64,000 nucleotides of DNA, taken from positions 3,059,565 to 3,123,564 of the forward strand of contig NW_025335641.1 of the NCBI RefSeq assembly GCF_004798865.1, given 5' to 3'. Shown here piece after piece: positions 36,750 through 48,409 of this stretch. The position numbers and the translations under genes are program-made. Under the pieces are notes generated by a model. It was not told the origin of the DNA. It ran no database searches and saw only the letters and a list, made by a program, of their open reading frames with translations. Within the stretch, counting starts at the first letter, position 1, and every line of letters begins with the position of its first letter. Origin of the DNA: Varanus komodoensis (Eukaryota; Chordata; Lepidosauria; Squamata; Varanidae).

Positions 36750-37165
36750 AGGGTCAAGGGGAAACCAGAGCATTCTGTTGACCCTGGACATCCTCCTAGG
36801 AACTATAATATTGTTCAGTTAATGTAAAAAGTGCTGGCAAAACTTGCCATTTCAAGTGACATTTGTTGAACCAAAAGGACTTAAAATGATTTAAACTATT
36901 CCTGTTTTAATGCTGGTGAACGCAGGACTTGTATTGACTTGTACTTTAATATCTGGTAAATTTGGGATGTAGATATATTTTCCTAACCCCAGGCTGTAAA
37001 ACAATAGGTTTTTGTACCTCTTGCTGGTAGACAAAATAGCCCAGGGACACACTAAGTACTGCCACCACACAGCTGGAAAGTGCACTTCCAGAACAATGAA
37101 CAGTTGCTTTGCTTTCTTGTCAGTAGGAAGAGTGCAAAGTGGGACAGACAAGGAGAAAGGTTTAC
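36750..37165. other. unannotated non-coding stretch
   Basis: No repeat is recognised. If the adjacent candidate exon is real, this is the start of its downstream intron on the minus strand. Confidence 0.35.
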
Positions 37166-37169
37166 GTAC

Positions 37170-37232
37170 TGCCTCAAATGTGGTTTTCACACGGTAGCGG
37201 GTACTTGTGCTTTTCCTCTTTCCTCTACCAGC
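37170..37232 (-). CDS. candidate 63-nt cassette exon, host gene unknown
   Basis: On the minus strand a long uninterrupted pyrimidine tract ends in TTTTTCAG, a strong 3' splice site. The next 63 nt are open in one frame and end at GTACGTAA, close to the ideal 5' splice site. The exon encodes 21 residues beginning AGRGKRKST and ending VKTTFEA, so it is phase-neutral and strongly basic at its start. Inclusion or skipping would keep frame, as for a cassette exon. I do not recognise the protein. The plus strand here is purine-rich, which could give such a tract by chance, and no neighbouring exon was found in the window. Confidence 0.3.
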
Positions 37233-37239
37233 CTGAAAA

Positions 37240-38570
37240 AGGAAAAGGAAAAAAAGTATCTCTGGTTTCCATTCAGAGTCCAAGTGTCAACACCTTCTCC
37301 ACAAAGATCAGCAGTGATTCTGCATTCTTACAATTGAGCACTATTCAACACTTGGTAACTTTTTCTTTCCTTTTTTCGCAGCCAGCTATTTTCAGCTCCA
37401 TCCTCCACATTTTTGCTAAGCCCTCAGAAGTGTTGACAAGTTTTCTTCAACGCCATATATCATAATGGATCTTTAAGAGAAGGCAACACAATGTGGTTAA
37501 ATTTTTCCACCTAGATTTTATGAAATACATGTAACCAATTACTTTTGGTGAATGTATTAACACAAAAGAATTTAGACCATGAGTATAATGACAAGAACCT
37601 TAAGGCCATCCTGGATCCTTGATGGTAACCCTTTTCTCTAGCTTATAGCAAAGTGAATCAGACAGATTATGTTAAAATATTCTGCAGCTCCTGTTAGCAA
37701 AACAGTAATATTATGCAATAAAGATTGTATGCTGAACTGGCACGCATGAAAGAGGGATGAGTTAGAAAGCAGCTTGTTGACTAGCTGATCATAAATGGAT
37801 TGTGCTTTAAGCCTGAATACCCTGATGTCGCTCTGTTCATCCACTCACAGATCACCTTGATTCCTATTAGGATTATATTTCAGCTTCTATGGAAAAAGAT
37901 TGTTCTATGTATGTGATAGATGCTCTCATCACTCTGCTTCTTAATGTAATTCCAGACTTCTCACTATCAAAACTCTCTGTGTGGTCTCTCCATTTTGTAT
38001 TGCAACAGTTTCATTCATTTTGAGACGCTAGCATATCTGTGTTCAGTATGGGCCCACCTGCATTTTCTGTTGCTACCTTCATCATTTCCTCAAGACATTT
38101 AGCACTCTGCAGGTCTCTCCTGTGCCTCCTGCAGACAGCTGCATTAGCTGTACAAACCAAATATCGTCTGTGTTGCTTGTCATGAGGCTGGTGGGAGTTC
38201 AGCAGTTTGAAATGCCTGTACTTTGAGTTCCAAGATTTGCTAAATAAGGCATGTTGTAGTATATTGGAAGAACTCCTTTTCTTTGCTCCCAGAGTAGTCT
38301 CCAGCTTTTAGAGGACCCTTAGGCAAGTTCTTAAGGTTGTTCCATGGCTAATACTTACCCAGTTGGATACCTGGGGGCAAGGATACCAGCCTTCTCTGCA
38401 GTGGTATCCACTCTTTGGAATATTTTCCCACATGTGGTACAAGAGGAAGAACATTTTAAATGCCTTCTGTAAGCATATGTATTCACACAGTCCTTTTCTG
38501 ACCTGTAATGGAGCCAGTCAGCATCCTGTTGCTACTGCTATAAGATTTTTTTAATGTTTTAGAAAGATAG
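37240..38570. other. unannotated non-coding stretch
   Basis: No gene or clear repeat is seen. The pyrimidine tract of the candidate exon lies at its left edge (to about 37256). Confidence 0.4.
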
Positions 38571-38572
38571 AA

Positions 38573-38740
38573 ACAGACCAAGTCAGAAGGAGCCTCCAGG
38601 GTCCTGATCCCTGACTCCAGCCGCCTCCACTCATGACATCCCTACCATGTGCATGTCCACCCTCACCAATGGGGCTTCAACCATCTCCCGTGGAAGTCCA
38701 TTCCATACCTTAGGGGTGCTGACCATTTTAGTGAATGGTT
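38573..38740 (-). mobile_element. CR1-type LINE 3' fragment, antisense
   Basis: GAAGGAGCCTCCAGGGTCC, ATCCCTACCATGTGCATGTCC and GGGGCTTCAACCATCTCCCG then AGTCCATTCCATACCTTAGG follow the order of an antisense CR1 3' end ('ggaaggagcctccagggtcat...cctccaccacctcccgaggcagtctgttccac'). The copy is diverged. Confidence 0.5.
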
Positions 38741-38744
38741 TGGA

Positions 38745-40415
38745 TCATTTTAATTGTTGTCATTTTATCTGAATGCTGTATTATGCTTTATTTCAATGTG
38801 AATACTACTAAATAGTCAAGGAAACACCCCAGTGCCTCCTAGACATTGTCTGGCAACCACGGAATAGTTCAGATTTCCAGCTCAAGGACTGGAGGCAGTG
38901 CTTTCATCTGTTTGCAGTCAGCTTGGGAAGAACCACACTGGCTGGTCTCCAAGGTTGAGCAAAAGACCTCAGAGAGTGGTCAAAGAGGCATTTTGGGGAA
39001 CAAGGAGGAAGGGAGATCAAGGCAGGAGGGATAGCAGGTATCCTGGAGGTGTCCCAGCCTGCTTCCTTCTCCCTCTGAGATGAAATCACTAGAAAGCCAA
39101 AAATGTCCTTCAAGTGAAAATGCAGAGTGGGAGGAGCAGGGAGGAAAAGATTGTGCCAGCCACTGCTCCCATTCTGCCCTGGGTGAGCAAGAGCCTCTGA
39201 CTTTGGAGGCTCCTGAGGGCTGTGACCTAAATAAGTGATTCAAGTTTCCACAACTGTCTCTCCAGAGCGGACATCCCTCCTCCCCCTCCCCCTCCTCAAG
39301 GTAACTCTGCCTGCTTACTTGGCTGCCTCCTTTGGAATAATCTGTGCAACCACCCAGGGAAGCACAAAAGAAGCAGTGACTATTCATTTATTTGCTCTTC
39401 TCATTGACTGCATATATGGAAAGGGCAGGGAAATGGCGACAGTGAGGAGGAAGAGGAGCAAGACAGGAGGATGAAGGCAGTCTATTGTTACCTTAGCCAT
39501 ACCTACTTCTGACACTGGCCCAAGTTTTCCCTACATTTCTTGGGCAAAGCACTAGCAATTGGTATGTTTTATATACTGCTTGGTATGCTCTACGTAGATG
39601 TTGACATTTCATTATGTTGGGAGCTATCTTTTCCTACTATAAGGGAAGTGCTTTACATAAAGACTTTCTGAAAATGTCTCCAGTGGTTTGTGGCTCATTT
39701 CCACAGCCACTGTTTTTCTATAAATAAACTGCAGAAGCTCTTGAATAAAAACATTACTGTGTTCCTACATTTATTTTTGCAATTTAGCCCTGTTCAGTCA
39801 TTCGCCTCATGCGGAAGCTCCAAGGAGGGGAAGCACGGATGAATATGCAGTCTCCACACCCCCGCCCTCCCCTTGATGTTCTCACTGCATGGAGATTGGC
39901 CACTGGAGATGAAAGCCCCTCTATCCATTCAGATTGTCCCTGAGATTTTAAAATCCTGATTTTCCAGGTTTCTAAAATCTTTGGGAAAGCCTTCATGGAT
40001 AGTGGAGGCCTTTCCCTCAAGACCACCACCTTGTCTGTACAAGGTGACACAGACTATGCGGGAAGATGGCAGATTCAGCAATGTACATCCCCATGTAGGG
40101 CTTACATATGGGTGGAACAGCTGAATAACACTTTGAGTCTAATCTGTTAGGAACTTGCTAGTGTTCGGAAGCACATTTCTGATGCCATGTAGCACATAAA
40201 ATTCTGCAGAACTGGCATGTTCTAACACAGATTCTGGTTCTTTTGCATAGATAGACTGCAACACATATTTTGATCAATTCCTTGAATTCTGTTTGTGCAT
40301 TAGAATCCAACAAAACTCCACACTTTGGACAAATAACTGTCCTGATGGTATTTAGAAATACAGTCTGTGGAATTTTCCCAGTAGCGGAGATCAACATCAA
40401 CTGGAGGACTATTTT
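38745..40415. other. unannotated non-coding stretch, locally GC-richer
   Basis: At 38.85-39.48 kb overlapping frames of 61-135 codons occur on both strands in a GC-richer segment with a CCTCCCCCTCCCC run near 39280. None resembles a protein family that I know, and splice support is lacking. The rest is ordinary AT-rich sequence. Confidence 0.35.
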
Positions 40416-40419
40416 TAGG

Positions 40420-40500
40420 ACTTTTAGAGGACATGGCTGGGCATGATGACAGTTGTGGTCCAACAAATTGGAGAGCACCAGTTGACGAAGGTTGCTTTAG
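40420..40500. repeat. palindromic hAT-like MITE, one arm
   Basis: GGCTGGGCATGATGACAGTT, then GTGGTCCAACAAATTGGAGA and GCACCAGTTGACGAAGGTTGC, is the right arm and terminus of the 'ggactacaactcccatca' family. The left arm was not recognised. Confidence 0.55.
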
Positions 40501-40504
40501 CTCT

Positions 40505-42490
40505 TTTCTCTAGTATCCACTGTAAGGGTGGACCCATCTATGCTGTTTTTTCCAGTGTCTTCCTATAGTTTTTGTAACTTTTTTCGATACCTTGAACACC
40601 TGTCTGCACCTAGCACAAATGAACTGAAAGCTGGGTTGTCATTGAGATTTCCTGCTAAAAGTAGGTGCATTTGGAAATTTCTGTAGGCAGTTAGAGGGTA
40701 GCATGTCCCCCATTCCTCCAGCTTCTCAACTTAGCAAAATCATAAGGCCAGCCTTGGAAAAAGCAGCAGAGAGAATAATTAACAATCAACATCTGAGTCT
40801 CAACTCATTTATTGAGGGACCTATACTGTTTTAATTTTTGTTCACATGGTGGAGGAGCCATATACTTGCTAAGACATCATAAATATAATCATAAAGTATC
40901 TCAAATATGGATTCACAGAGATTTCTGGTGCATTCCCTTATATCACTGATCTCACAATGGCAAATTATTACCTATTCACACAAACACACACTGAGCATAC
41001 TGCAAATTGAAATTTCTCTTTCTTGTTGATGATGACGTTTGTTTTCTTTCCCAAATGTTGCCTATGCCAAAGTCATCTCCATTGCCAAAGGCATTTCTGT
41101 ATAACCTGTCTGCTGCAGCCTTCATTCTGATATCGAAAATGGTCTTTGCAAGAGCAAGGGGGAAACTCTTCCCCACCACTACTTGTTTCTCTTTCTTTCC
41201 TTTTGCTCGGGCTCTGTTTCAGAAGGTTGTTTGTTTTCTGTTTGTAATTGAATGAGACTTTGTCATTTGTCAGTGTCTGTATTCCCTCCTATAATATTTT
41301 GCTGATTTCTAGTATTTATCTTACTCACAGTGGTGGTGCAGAATCATAAACAAAACCTCAGTGTGCTTTAAGAAAAGGTTATTTTATCAAAGCGTGGTGT
41401 GTTTTTGGTATGTGTATACACACAGAGAGAGTTGTGCAATTGCGTAATTGTTCTGTCTCATGAACAGTGCATCCTGCTCTGTGCAGGATACAAAGCCATA
41501 CAGGTGAAAGAGAAAGAACCACTGTGACTAAGCCAAATTTTGGAACAGTTTCAAAAGTAGGAAGATAGGGGACATTGTGTTTACTCATCCTAATCCTCGC
41601 TAAAATAATAAGAAAAGAAAACCATGCATTGGTGTTTGCAGAGGCCCATGCTGTAATCATGGCCTCTTCTGCCTTATTCTCTTATGTGCTGGGCACCCAC
41701 TGCTCTCACTTTCTATGCTACATTAATAATATCAACACTAGCAAGCCAGCAACAGATGACTTAATGGGTTCCATTTGCAAAGAACTTATGAAAAAATACT
41801 GCTCGCTTGTTCTCCCCCATCCCTCTTTCTTTTTAATGTTCAGTGCCTCTTCTGAGCTTTGTTTAAATTCCAGGTTTGAACAAAGCCCAGAACGCTCTAT
41901 GAAATGCAGCTAAAAGGATGAACTTTGGCACAGTTTCAAATGGAAACAGTGTAAAACTAGACACAGATGACTTCCATCATGGCTGTGGCTACACCTACAG
42001 GGCCCCTGAGAAGCTGGACAAATAGGACCCCGTGCACAAATTAAATTCACTCATTCAAGTCCTACAGTTTCCTCATCATCATCTATGTTTTTATTAGATG
42101 CCTACGATTCTGTTCCACTTATCTTTTCCTCATGATTATGGCATTCTGAAAGAGAAGCAGCTCTTTTGCTGCAAGGTTAGAGGAATGATATGAAGAGGGC
42201 CTAAAACAAACTAAAATAGAGTGCCTTGCAGGTTCTCCAATCAAGTGCTTTTTCAAATTATGCCTGCGAAGGAATACTAATATAAAATACAGCATTAGAA
42301 GAGGAATATATATGTGTGGAAGATACTGGTTGAGTCAGGCATTCTTCTTAGCATGCAATGCATACGTGAGGAGAAGCAGTGCTCAGACTCTCCCTTGTCA
42401 TGTCTGTCACCTTCAACTTGTGGAGCTCAAATGGCTGAAGCGGAGAGCCTCCTGTGTCCATGGGGGCTCTCCACGTGGTTAAGACCCCTA
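40505..42490. other. unannotated non-coding stretch
   Basis: No gene or confident repeat is seen. Frames reach 112 codons without recognisable motifs. Confidence 0.4.
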
Positions 42491-42499
42491 CATGAAGGC

Positions 42500-42875
42500 C
42501 GGTGTGGAGGCGGTCCACCTACCTTCATTTGGCAGGGAATTCCGGAGTGTGGGAGTGGGCATCAGGAAGGCACGTTCCTGTGTCCCCACCAGATCCACCT
42601 CTGATGGCAACAGGATGGAAGAGATGCAAACATCTTAATATGCAGGTAGGCTTGAATGGGAGAAAGAAGTCTGTTTTGGAGTCCTATTCGTATCTCAAGC
42701 TGCATAGTTTTTCATGAACAAAAAGCATGAAGTTTGAATTGTGCCCAGAAACGTATCATATCATAATGAAGCTGTCGTAACAGGGGAGCTATGGGCTCCC
42801 TTTAGTAATCAATCCAGCCACAGTATCGTGGACCAATTTAAGTTTCTGAACAATCTTCAAAAGGAGCTTCATGTG
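42500..42875 (-). mobile_element. L2-clade LINE fragment, left of the BovB insertion
   Basis: Antisense L2 blocks run in order: GGGAATTCCGGAGTGTGGGAG, TTCCTGTGTCCCCACCAG, TTTGAATTGTGCCCAGAAACG, GTCGTAACAGGGGAGCTATG and GACCAATTTAAGTTTCTGAAC then AATCTTCAAAAGGAGC. The last block breaks off at the BovB border and the expected next block (TTGCAATAGTCCAATCAGG) appears on the far side at 45666, so this L2 was split by the BovB insertion. Confidence 0.75.
42864..42875. repeat. target site duplication, left copy
   Basis: GAGCTTCATGTG here and GAGTTTCATGTG at 45644-45655 differ at one of 12 positions and lie exactly at the two borders of the BovB element. This is the mark of target-primed insertion. 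Confidence 0.85.
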
Positions 42876-45643
42876 TTGTTGTTGTTTAGTGAAGTCGTGT
42901 CCGACCCATCGCACCCCATGGACAACATTCCTCCAGGCCTTCCTGTCCTCCACCATCCCCTGGAGTCCACTCAAGCTCACACCAACTGCTTCAGTGATTC
43001 CATCTAGCCACCTCATTCTCCACCGTCCCTTCTTCTTTTGCCATCTATTGTTCCCAGCATTAGACTCTTCTCCAGGGAGTCCTTCCTTCGCATTAGGTGG
43101 CCAAAGTATTTGAGCTTCATCTTCAGTATCTGGCCTTCTAAAGAGCAGTCAGGTTTGATCTCCTCTAGGACTGACCGGTTTGATCGCCTTGCTGTCCAAG
43201 GGACTCGTGGGAGTCTCCGCCAGCACCACAATTCAGAGGCCTCAATCCTTTGGCGCTCAGCCTTCCTTATGGTCCAACTTTCACAGCCATACATTGCAAC
43301 TGGGAAACCATAGCCTTGACTATACGCACTTTTGTTGGCAGGGTGATGTATCTGCTTTTTAGTATGCTGCCTAGATTTGTCATAGCTTTCCTCCCAAGGA
43401 GCAAGCGTCTTTTAATTTCTTGGCTGCAGTCCCCATCTGCGGTGATCTTGGAGCCCAGGGAAATAAAATCTCTCACTACCTCCATTTCTTCCTCATCTAT
43501 TTGCCAGGAAGTGAGAGGACCAGATGCGATGATCTTAGTTTTCTTAATGTTGAGTTTTAAGCCAACTTTTGTGCTCTCCTCTTTCACCCACATCAAGAGG
43601 CTCTTTAGTTCCTCTTCACTTTCTGCCATGAGAGTGGTATCATCTGCATATCTGAGTTTGTTGATATTTCTCCCAGCAATCTTAATTCCAACTGGTGATT
43701 CATCTAGTCCCACCTTTCTCATGATGTGCTCTGCATATAAGTTAAATAGGCAGGGTGACAGTATACAGCCTTGCCAAACTCCTTTCTCAATTTTGAACCA
43801 ATCAGTGGTTCTGTGTCCAGTTCTCACTGTTGCTTCTTGACCCATATACAGGTTTCTCAAGAAACAAATAAGATGGTCTGGTACTCCCGTCTCTTTAAGA
43901 ACTTGCCACAATTTGTTGTGATCCACACAATTAAAGGCTTTAGCATAGCCAATGAAGCAGAAGTAGATGTTTTTCTGGAACGCCCTAGCTTTCTCCATGA
44001 TCCAGCGTATGTTGGCAATTTGATCTCTAGTTCCCCTCCCTCTTCGAAGTCCTGCCTGTACTTCTGGTAGTTCTCGGTCCACATACTGCTGGAGCCTAGC
44101 CTAACTTTGCTAGCATGTGAAATGGTATGGTAGTTTGAACTTTCTTTGGCATTGCCCTTCTTTGGGATGGGAATATAAACTGACCTTTTCCAATCCTATG
44201 GCCACTGTTGAGTTTTCCAAATTTGCTGGCATATTGAGTGTAGCACTTTTCCTGCATCGTCTTTTAAGATTTTGAATAGCTCAGCTGAGATACTGTCACC
44301 TCCACTAGCTTTGTTGTTGCTCAGACATCCTAAGACCCATTTGACTTCACATTCCAGGATGTCTGGCTCGAGGTCAGTGACCACCCTATCTTGGTTATCA
44401 GGGACATTAAGCTCTTTCTTCTATAGTTCTTCTGTGTAATCTTGCCACCTTTTCTTAATCTTTTCTGCCTCTGTTAGGTCCCTGCCATTTTGGTCCTTTT
44501 TCATGCCCATCTTTGAATGAAACATTCCTTTCATATCTCCAATTTTCTTGAAGAGATCTCTGGTCCTCCCTATTCTATTGTTTTCTTCTATTTCTTTGCA
44601 CTGTTCATTTAAGAAGGCATTCTTATCTCTTCTAGCTATTCTCTGGAATTCTGCATTCAGTTGGGTGTATCTTTCCCTTTCTCCCTTGCCTTTCGCTTCC
44701 CTTCTTTCCTCAGCTATTTGTAAAGCTTCCTCAGACAGCCATATTGCTTTCTCGCATTTCTTTTTCTTTGGGATGGTTTTAGTTGCTACCTCTTGTACAA
44801 TGTTGCGAACCTCCATTTATAGTTCTTCAGGCACTCTGTCTATCAGATCTAATTCCTTAAATCAATTTGTCGCCTTTACTGTATATTCCTCGGGGATATG
44901 ATTTAGGTCATACCTGAGTGGCCTAGTGCTTTTCCCTACTTTCTTCAATTTAAGCCTAAATTTTGCAACAAGAAGCTCATGATCTGAGCCACAGTCAGCT
45001 CCTGGTCTAGTTTTTAATGACTGTATAGAGTTTCTCCATCTTTGGCTGCAGAGCACATAGTCAATCCGATTTCTGTGTTGACCATCTGGTGATGTCAAGT
45101 AGTATACCTGAAGGTCATCTGAATTAAATTCACCCATTCCTGTCCATTTTAGTTCACTGATTCCTAAGATGTTGATTGATGTTAAGTCTTGTCATCTCTT
45201 GTTTGACCACATCCAGCTTGCCTTGATTCATGGATCTTACATTCCAGGTTCCTATGGAGTATCGATCTTTGCAGCATCAGACTCTCCTTTCACCACCGGA
45301 TACATCAGCAACTGAGTGTCCTTTCGGCTTTGACCCAGTCGCTTCATTCTTTCTGGCGCTACTAGTACTAGCCCTCCACTTTTCCCCAGTAGCATATTGG
45401 ACACCTTCTGACCTGAGGGGCTCATCTTCCTGTGTCATATCTTTTATGTTTATGATTCTGTCCATGGGGTTCTCATGGCAAGGATATTGGAGTGGGTTGC
45501 CATTTCCTTCTCCAGTGGATCACGTTTTGTCAGAGCTCTCTGCTATGACCTGTCCGTCTTGGGTGGCCCTGCACAGCATAGCTCATAGCTTCATTGAGCT
45601 ACGCAAGCCCCTTCGCCACGACAAGGCAGAGATCCATGGAGGA
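42876..45643 (-). mobile_element. BovB (RTE-clade) LINE, nearly full-length, defective
   Basis: This is a non-LTR retrotransposon encoding an endonuclease and reverse transcriptase. On the minus strand the 5' region is followed by the APE-type endonuclease start GTWNVRSMNQGKLDVV (near 45240). Next come TSPDGQHRNRIDYVLCSQRW and GADCGSDHELL (45137-44862), a linker at 44816-44196, the reverse transcriptase at 44082-43267 with YADD at 43639-43650, and the C-terminal GCESWTIRKAE and WCWRRLPRVPWTARRSN (43294-43013). The 3' end in plus orientation is the TTGTTGTTGTTT run. It is broken by several frameshifts and stops. About 125-130 endonuclease codons are missing between EFNSDD and TSPDGQ. In the reverse transcriptase, FIDYAKAFD of active copies reads FIGYAKAFN, losing the catalytic aspartate. 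BovB is known from squamates and ruminants and for spread between species. Confidence 0.93.
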
Positions 45644-45710
45644 GAGTTTCATGTGTAGGACATTGCAATAGTCCAATCAGGATGTGCATGCTGGTTATGA
45701 TGAGCAGGAG
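45644..45710 (-). mobile_element. L2-clade LINE fragment, right of the BovB insertion
   Basis: After the 12-bp target duplication the sequence continues ACATTGCAATAGTCCAATCA and GGATGTGCATG. In L2 this directly follows the block that ends the left piece at 42875. The continuity across BovB is the main evidence. The far border is unclear and may extend to about 45760. Confidence 0.7.
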
Positions 45711-45838
45711 GGGCATGTGCAGGTTATTCCTGGGCCAGTCCTAATCACGGTGAATGTGCATGCATCCCTTACATGTTATATAAAAATACATTTAATCCAC
45801 CCTACTCCTCTGATCAAGAGATGAACCATATTCTACAG

Positions 45839-46122
45839 CAGTGATGAGCAAAATGTAGCCCTCAAGCTAATATGTGTTCTTTGCCCTAAGTTCAAAAGAC
45901 CTACACAAATAATCTGTTCAGACTTCTGTCTGGAGTGATCTCTCCTTGCCCTGGAAGCCCACCGAGCTGAGGCTGTCAGGAAGAGAGAGCAAGAGAGAAG
46001 CAGCTGGCAGAAGCAAAGACAAAAGATGTAGCCCACTCAGTACTGATGTTCATATTTGCCAGCCACTGGCATGTGGCCCCAGTAAATCACCCTCTTGACT
46101 GAAAAACGATTGCCCAGCTCTG
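45839..46122. mobile_element. hAT-like non-autonomous element (MITE)
   Basis: It begins CAGTGATGAGCAAAATGTAGC and its end, read in reverse complement, is CAGAGCTGGGCAATCG, giving imperfect terminal inverted repeats of about 15 bp. The 284-bp interior has no coding frame for a transposase. The 8-bp flanks TTCTACAG and CTTTCCAG agree at 5 of 8 positions, compatible with a decayed hAT 8-bp target duplication. The CAGNG(G/A)TGGGCAA terminus is typical of hAT elements. Confidence 0.5.
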
Positions 46123-46124
46123 CT

Positions 46125-48315
46125 TTCCAGCATTCTTCTTTTTCAGCTCTTCCTTGATATTTCAAGGAACATGATTTAACTGGGAGAGAAACACCACACC
46201 CACCCACACACTTATTTTGTGGGAGCTCGCTTTGAAATAGTCCAACTTGGGATGATGCCTGGAGTAATATTTAGATTACTACAGTAATTTTCTCCTAGAA
46301 TCTGGAGTAGTTCCTACCCAGGTTTTGCTTAGTTCTTTCCCCATCCCACCCCCCAAAAAGCTAGACCTGATCAGAGACAAATATGAAAGATTCTAGTAGG
46401 CTTTCCAAATACTTGTTGATACTAAAGTTCTTTTACATTATAGGGTTTTTTTTTAGCATCTGCATTTTTCTGTGTCCCTGAAGACTCTTATATCAGTATA
46501 AAGACTAAAGCAAATTGAGGACAACACAATTCTCTCCGGAACAAAAAATTGTAAATTTTCTGATAATCTCCAGTGAACACTATTGTAGCACTTTACACAT
46601 TAAAAATACCATGAAATTTAAAATACCGATAAAAGAAACCAGGCAGTCACTGGCGCTTTTCCTGCAGGCCCTGTCTTCTGCATGCGATTTCCAGTCCAGG
46701 ATATATTTTACCAAGTCTCTCCATAAGTAAAATTAAAACATAGGAAAGGTTTATAAATATATCTTGTCACAACAAAGATGTAAGCAAGCTGGGCTCCGTG
46801 AATTAGTTTGCATGCCCATATCCAACTCAGAGAAACATGGAGCCAAGCTAAAAATTTCCATGAGTACCAAAACATTTTATTTAGAGACTGCATTAAATGA
46901 GTTGAAACCATTGGCCTATTCAGGAACCACCATTACATTTCAAAATTGCTTTATTTGCAGTGATATGAACACATGGTCAGACCTGACAGGTTGCCTAGTG
47001 TCACAGCTTCACTATGTGACTAATTCTGAGAAGGATGCCCTCAAATCAATTACCTTCATTTGCACTCACTAATTGCCTGCCAAGCATTGGGGTGGCCCAT
47101 CTCATTGATTATTTGATCTCCAATTAGCTTGGATAGTCCATGTGATTAATTGAAGATAATGCAGATATAATAATGTGAGGACCAGAAAAGGTGGAAACAG
47201 CAGCAGCTACTGTGTTCAAAAAAATATTCTTAGAAGCTGGGTTTTTCTTCAGAAACTCCTTCCTCCAGCAAAACAAAAACCTAAAAGAAACATTCATGTT
47301 CCCCCAGATGGGATGGGGTAGTATTTGGTGTATCCCTGTAGACCCAAGTATGGCTTTTTTTGCAGGGGAGGGGGGCACAATCCTGGCTTTATAGGGTATT
47401 CTGAAGAAAGAAAATGAAATCCTGGATTTAGTACTCATTAGTACCAGTAAAAGCACTGAATCAGGGCTGTCTGTGCATGTGCATCTGATATGAACAGCAC
47501 AGTTTTGTCAGGAAATCCATCACAGAAGAAATGGAACCACACTGCTGATGCCTTATAGCTGAAACAGCTCCTTCTAGAATCCCTTGGGAAGGTGGGGGAG
47601 GTGGGGAAAGCAAGGAAGAATCTGCTCTTGGGGTCTTAGCTGAGTTCGACCACATTTTTTAAACCTAATTTTCCCCATTCAGTTTCAATTAACAGGTCTG
47701 GACGGGCAGGAGGAGACAGCATATTTCAAACAGCCCATTAATTACAGAGTATTACTTTGGGGAGTAGGATATGTTCCCAGGGCACATTATTATGGAAATG
47801 CAAAGAGCTGGGGGAAGCTTGGCGCATGAGCTACAGCAGGGAGAGTTATCCTTGGACAGAGAGAGAATCAGTTCACTGGTAGAGTCGATCCCGCCTGCAC
47901 AAAAGAATATATATGTGTCATATATATGACAAATACCAGACATAATTTATGCCTTTTTAACTACAGAGGTTGGCCAATCTTTTTCTCCTTTGTTGCTCTT
48001 TGCATGCCATTCTGTATATCTGTCCCCAGCCCAACTTGCATCAGACAGACCATCACTACACGTATGTGGCACATCAGTTTCTTCTATCAGCCTGCAAGCA
48101 GACAACAGACTCAGCTCCTGTCTGTTCACATGTCATGATGATCATCCAAATAAGGCACAACCCCAAGCTCAGGAGTGGGGGTTCCTGGAGCAGCAGCTGG
48201 CAGTCCAGCAGCTGGCTGATTCATCAGGCGCTGCTCTTTCTTCTAGGCAGCTTGATCAGTTCCATTTCTCTGACTGTTCAATGGTGGCCCTCACTTGGCT
48301 CAGAGCTTTTTGTGA
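46125..48315. other. unannotated non-coding stretch
   Basis: No gene or clear repeat. Frames up to 110 codons are unrecognised. The long plus-strand frame starting at 47970 is discussed among rejected items because it reads through an antisense LINE tail. Confidence 0.4.
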
Positions 48316-48317
48316 TC

Positions 48318-48405
48318 TTTAGTTCATTTACATACTGCCCGACAACCAAAGCTGTCTGGGTGGTTCATATGCTCCTCACACACATGAACATGCATAATAA
48401 AAACA
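48318..48405 (-). mobile_element. L2-type LINE 3' tail, antisense
   Basis: TTTAGTTCATTTACATACTGC, CCGACAACCAAAGCTGTCTG and GGTGGTTCATATGC match the antisense of the tail seen in sense orientation at 20340-20440 and 50430-50625 ('gtaaactgcccagagagcttcggctatggggcggtata'). Confidence 0.7.
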
Positions 48406-48409
48406 GTAC

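Noticed and set aside
38846-39474. GC-richer island with many overlapping frames, considered as a possible exon or CpG island.
   Set aside because: CpG dinucleotides are not enriched by eye and the frames overlap on both strands without recognisable motifs.
43250-43840. 196-codon plus-strand frame.
   Set aside because: It is the antisense of the BovB reverse transcriptase on the minus strand.
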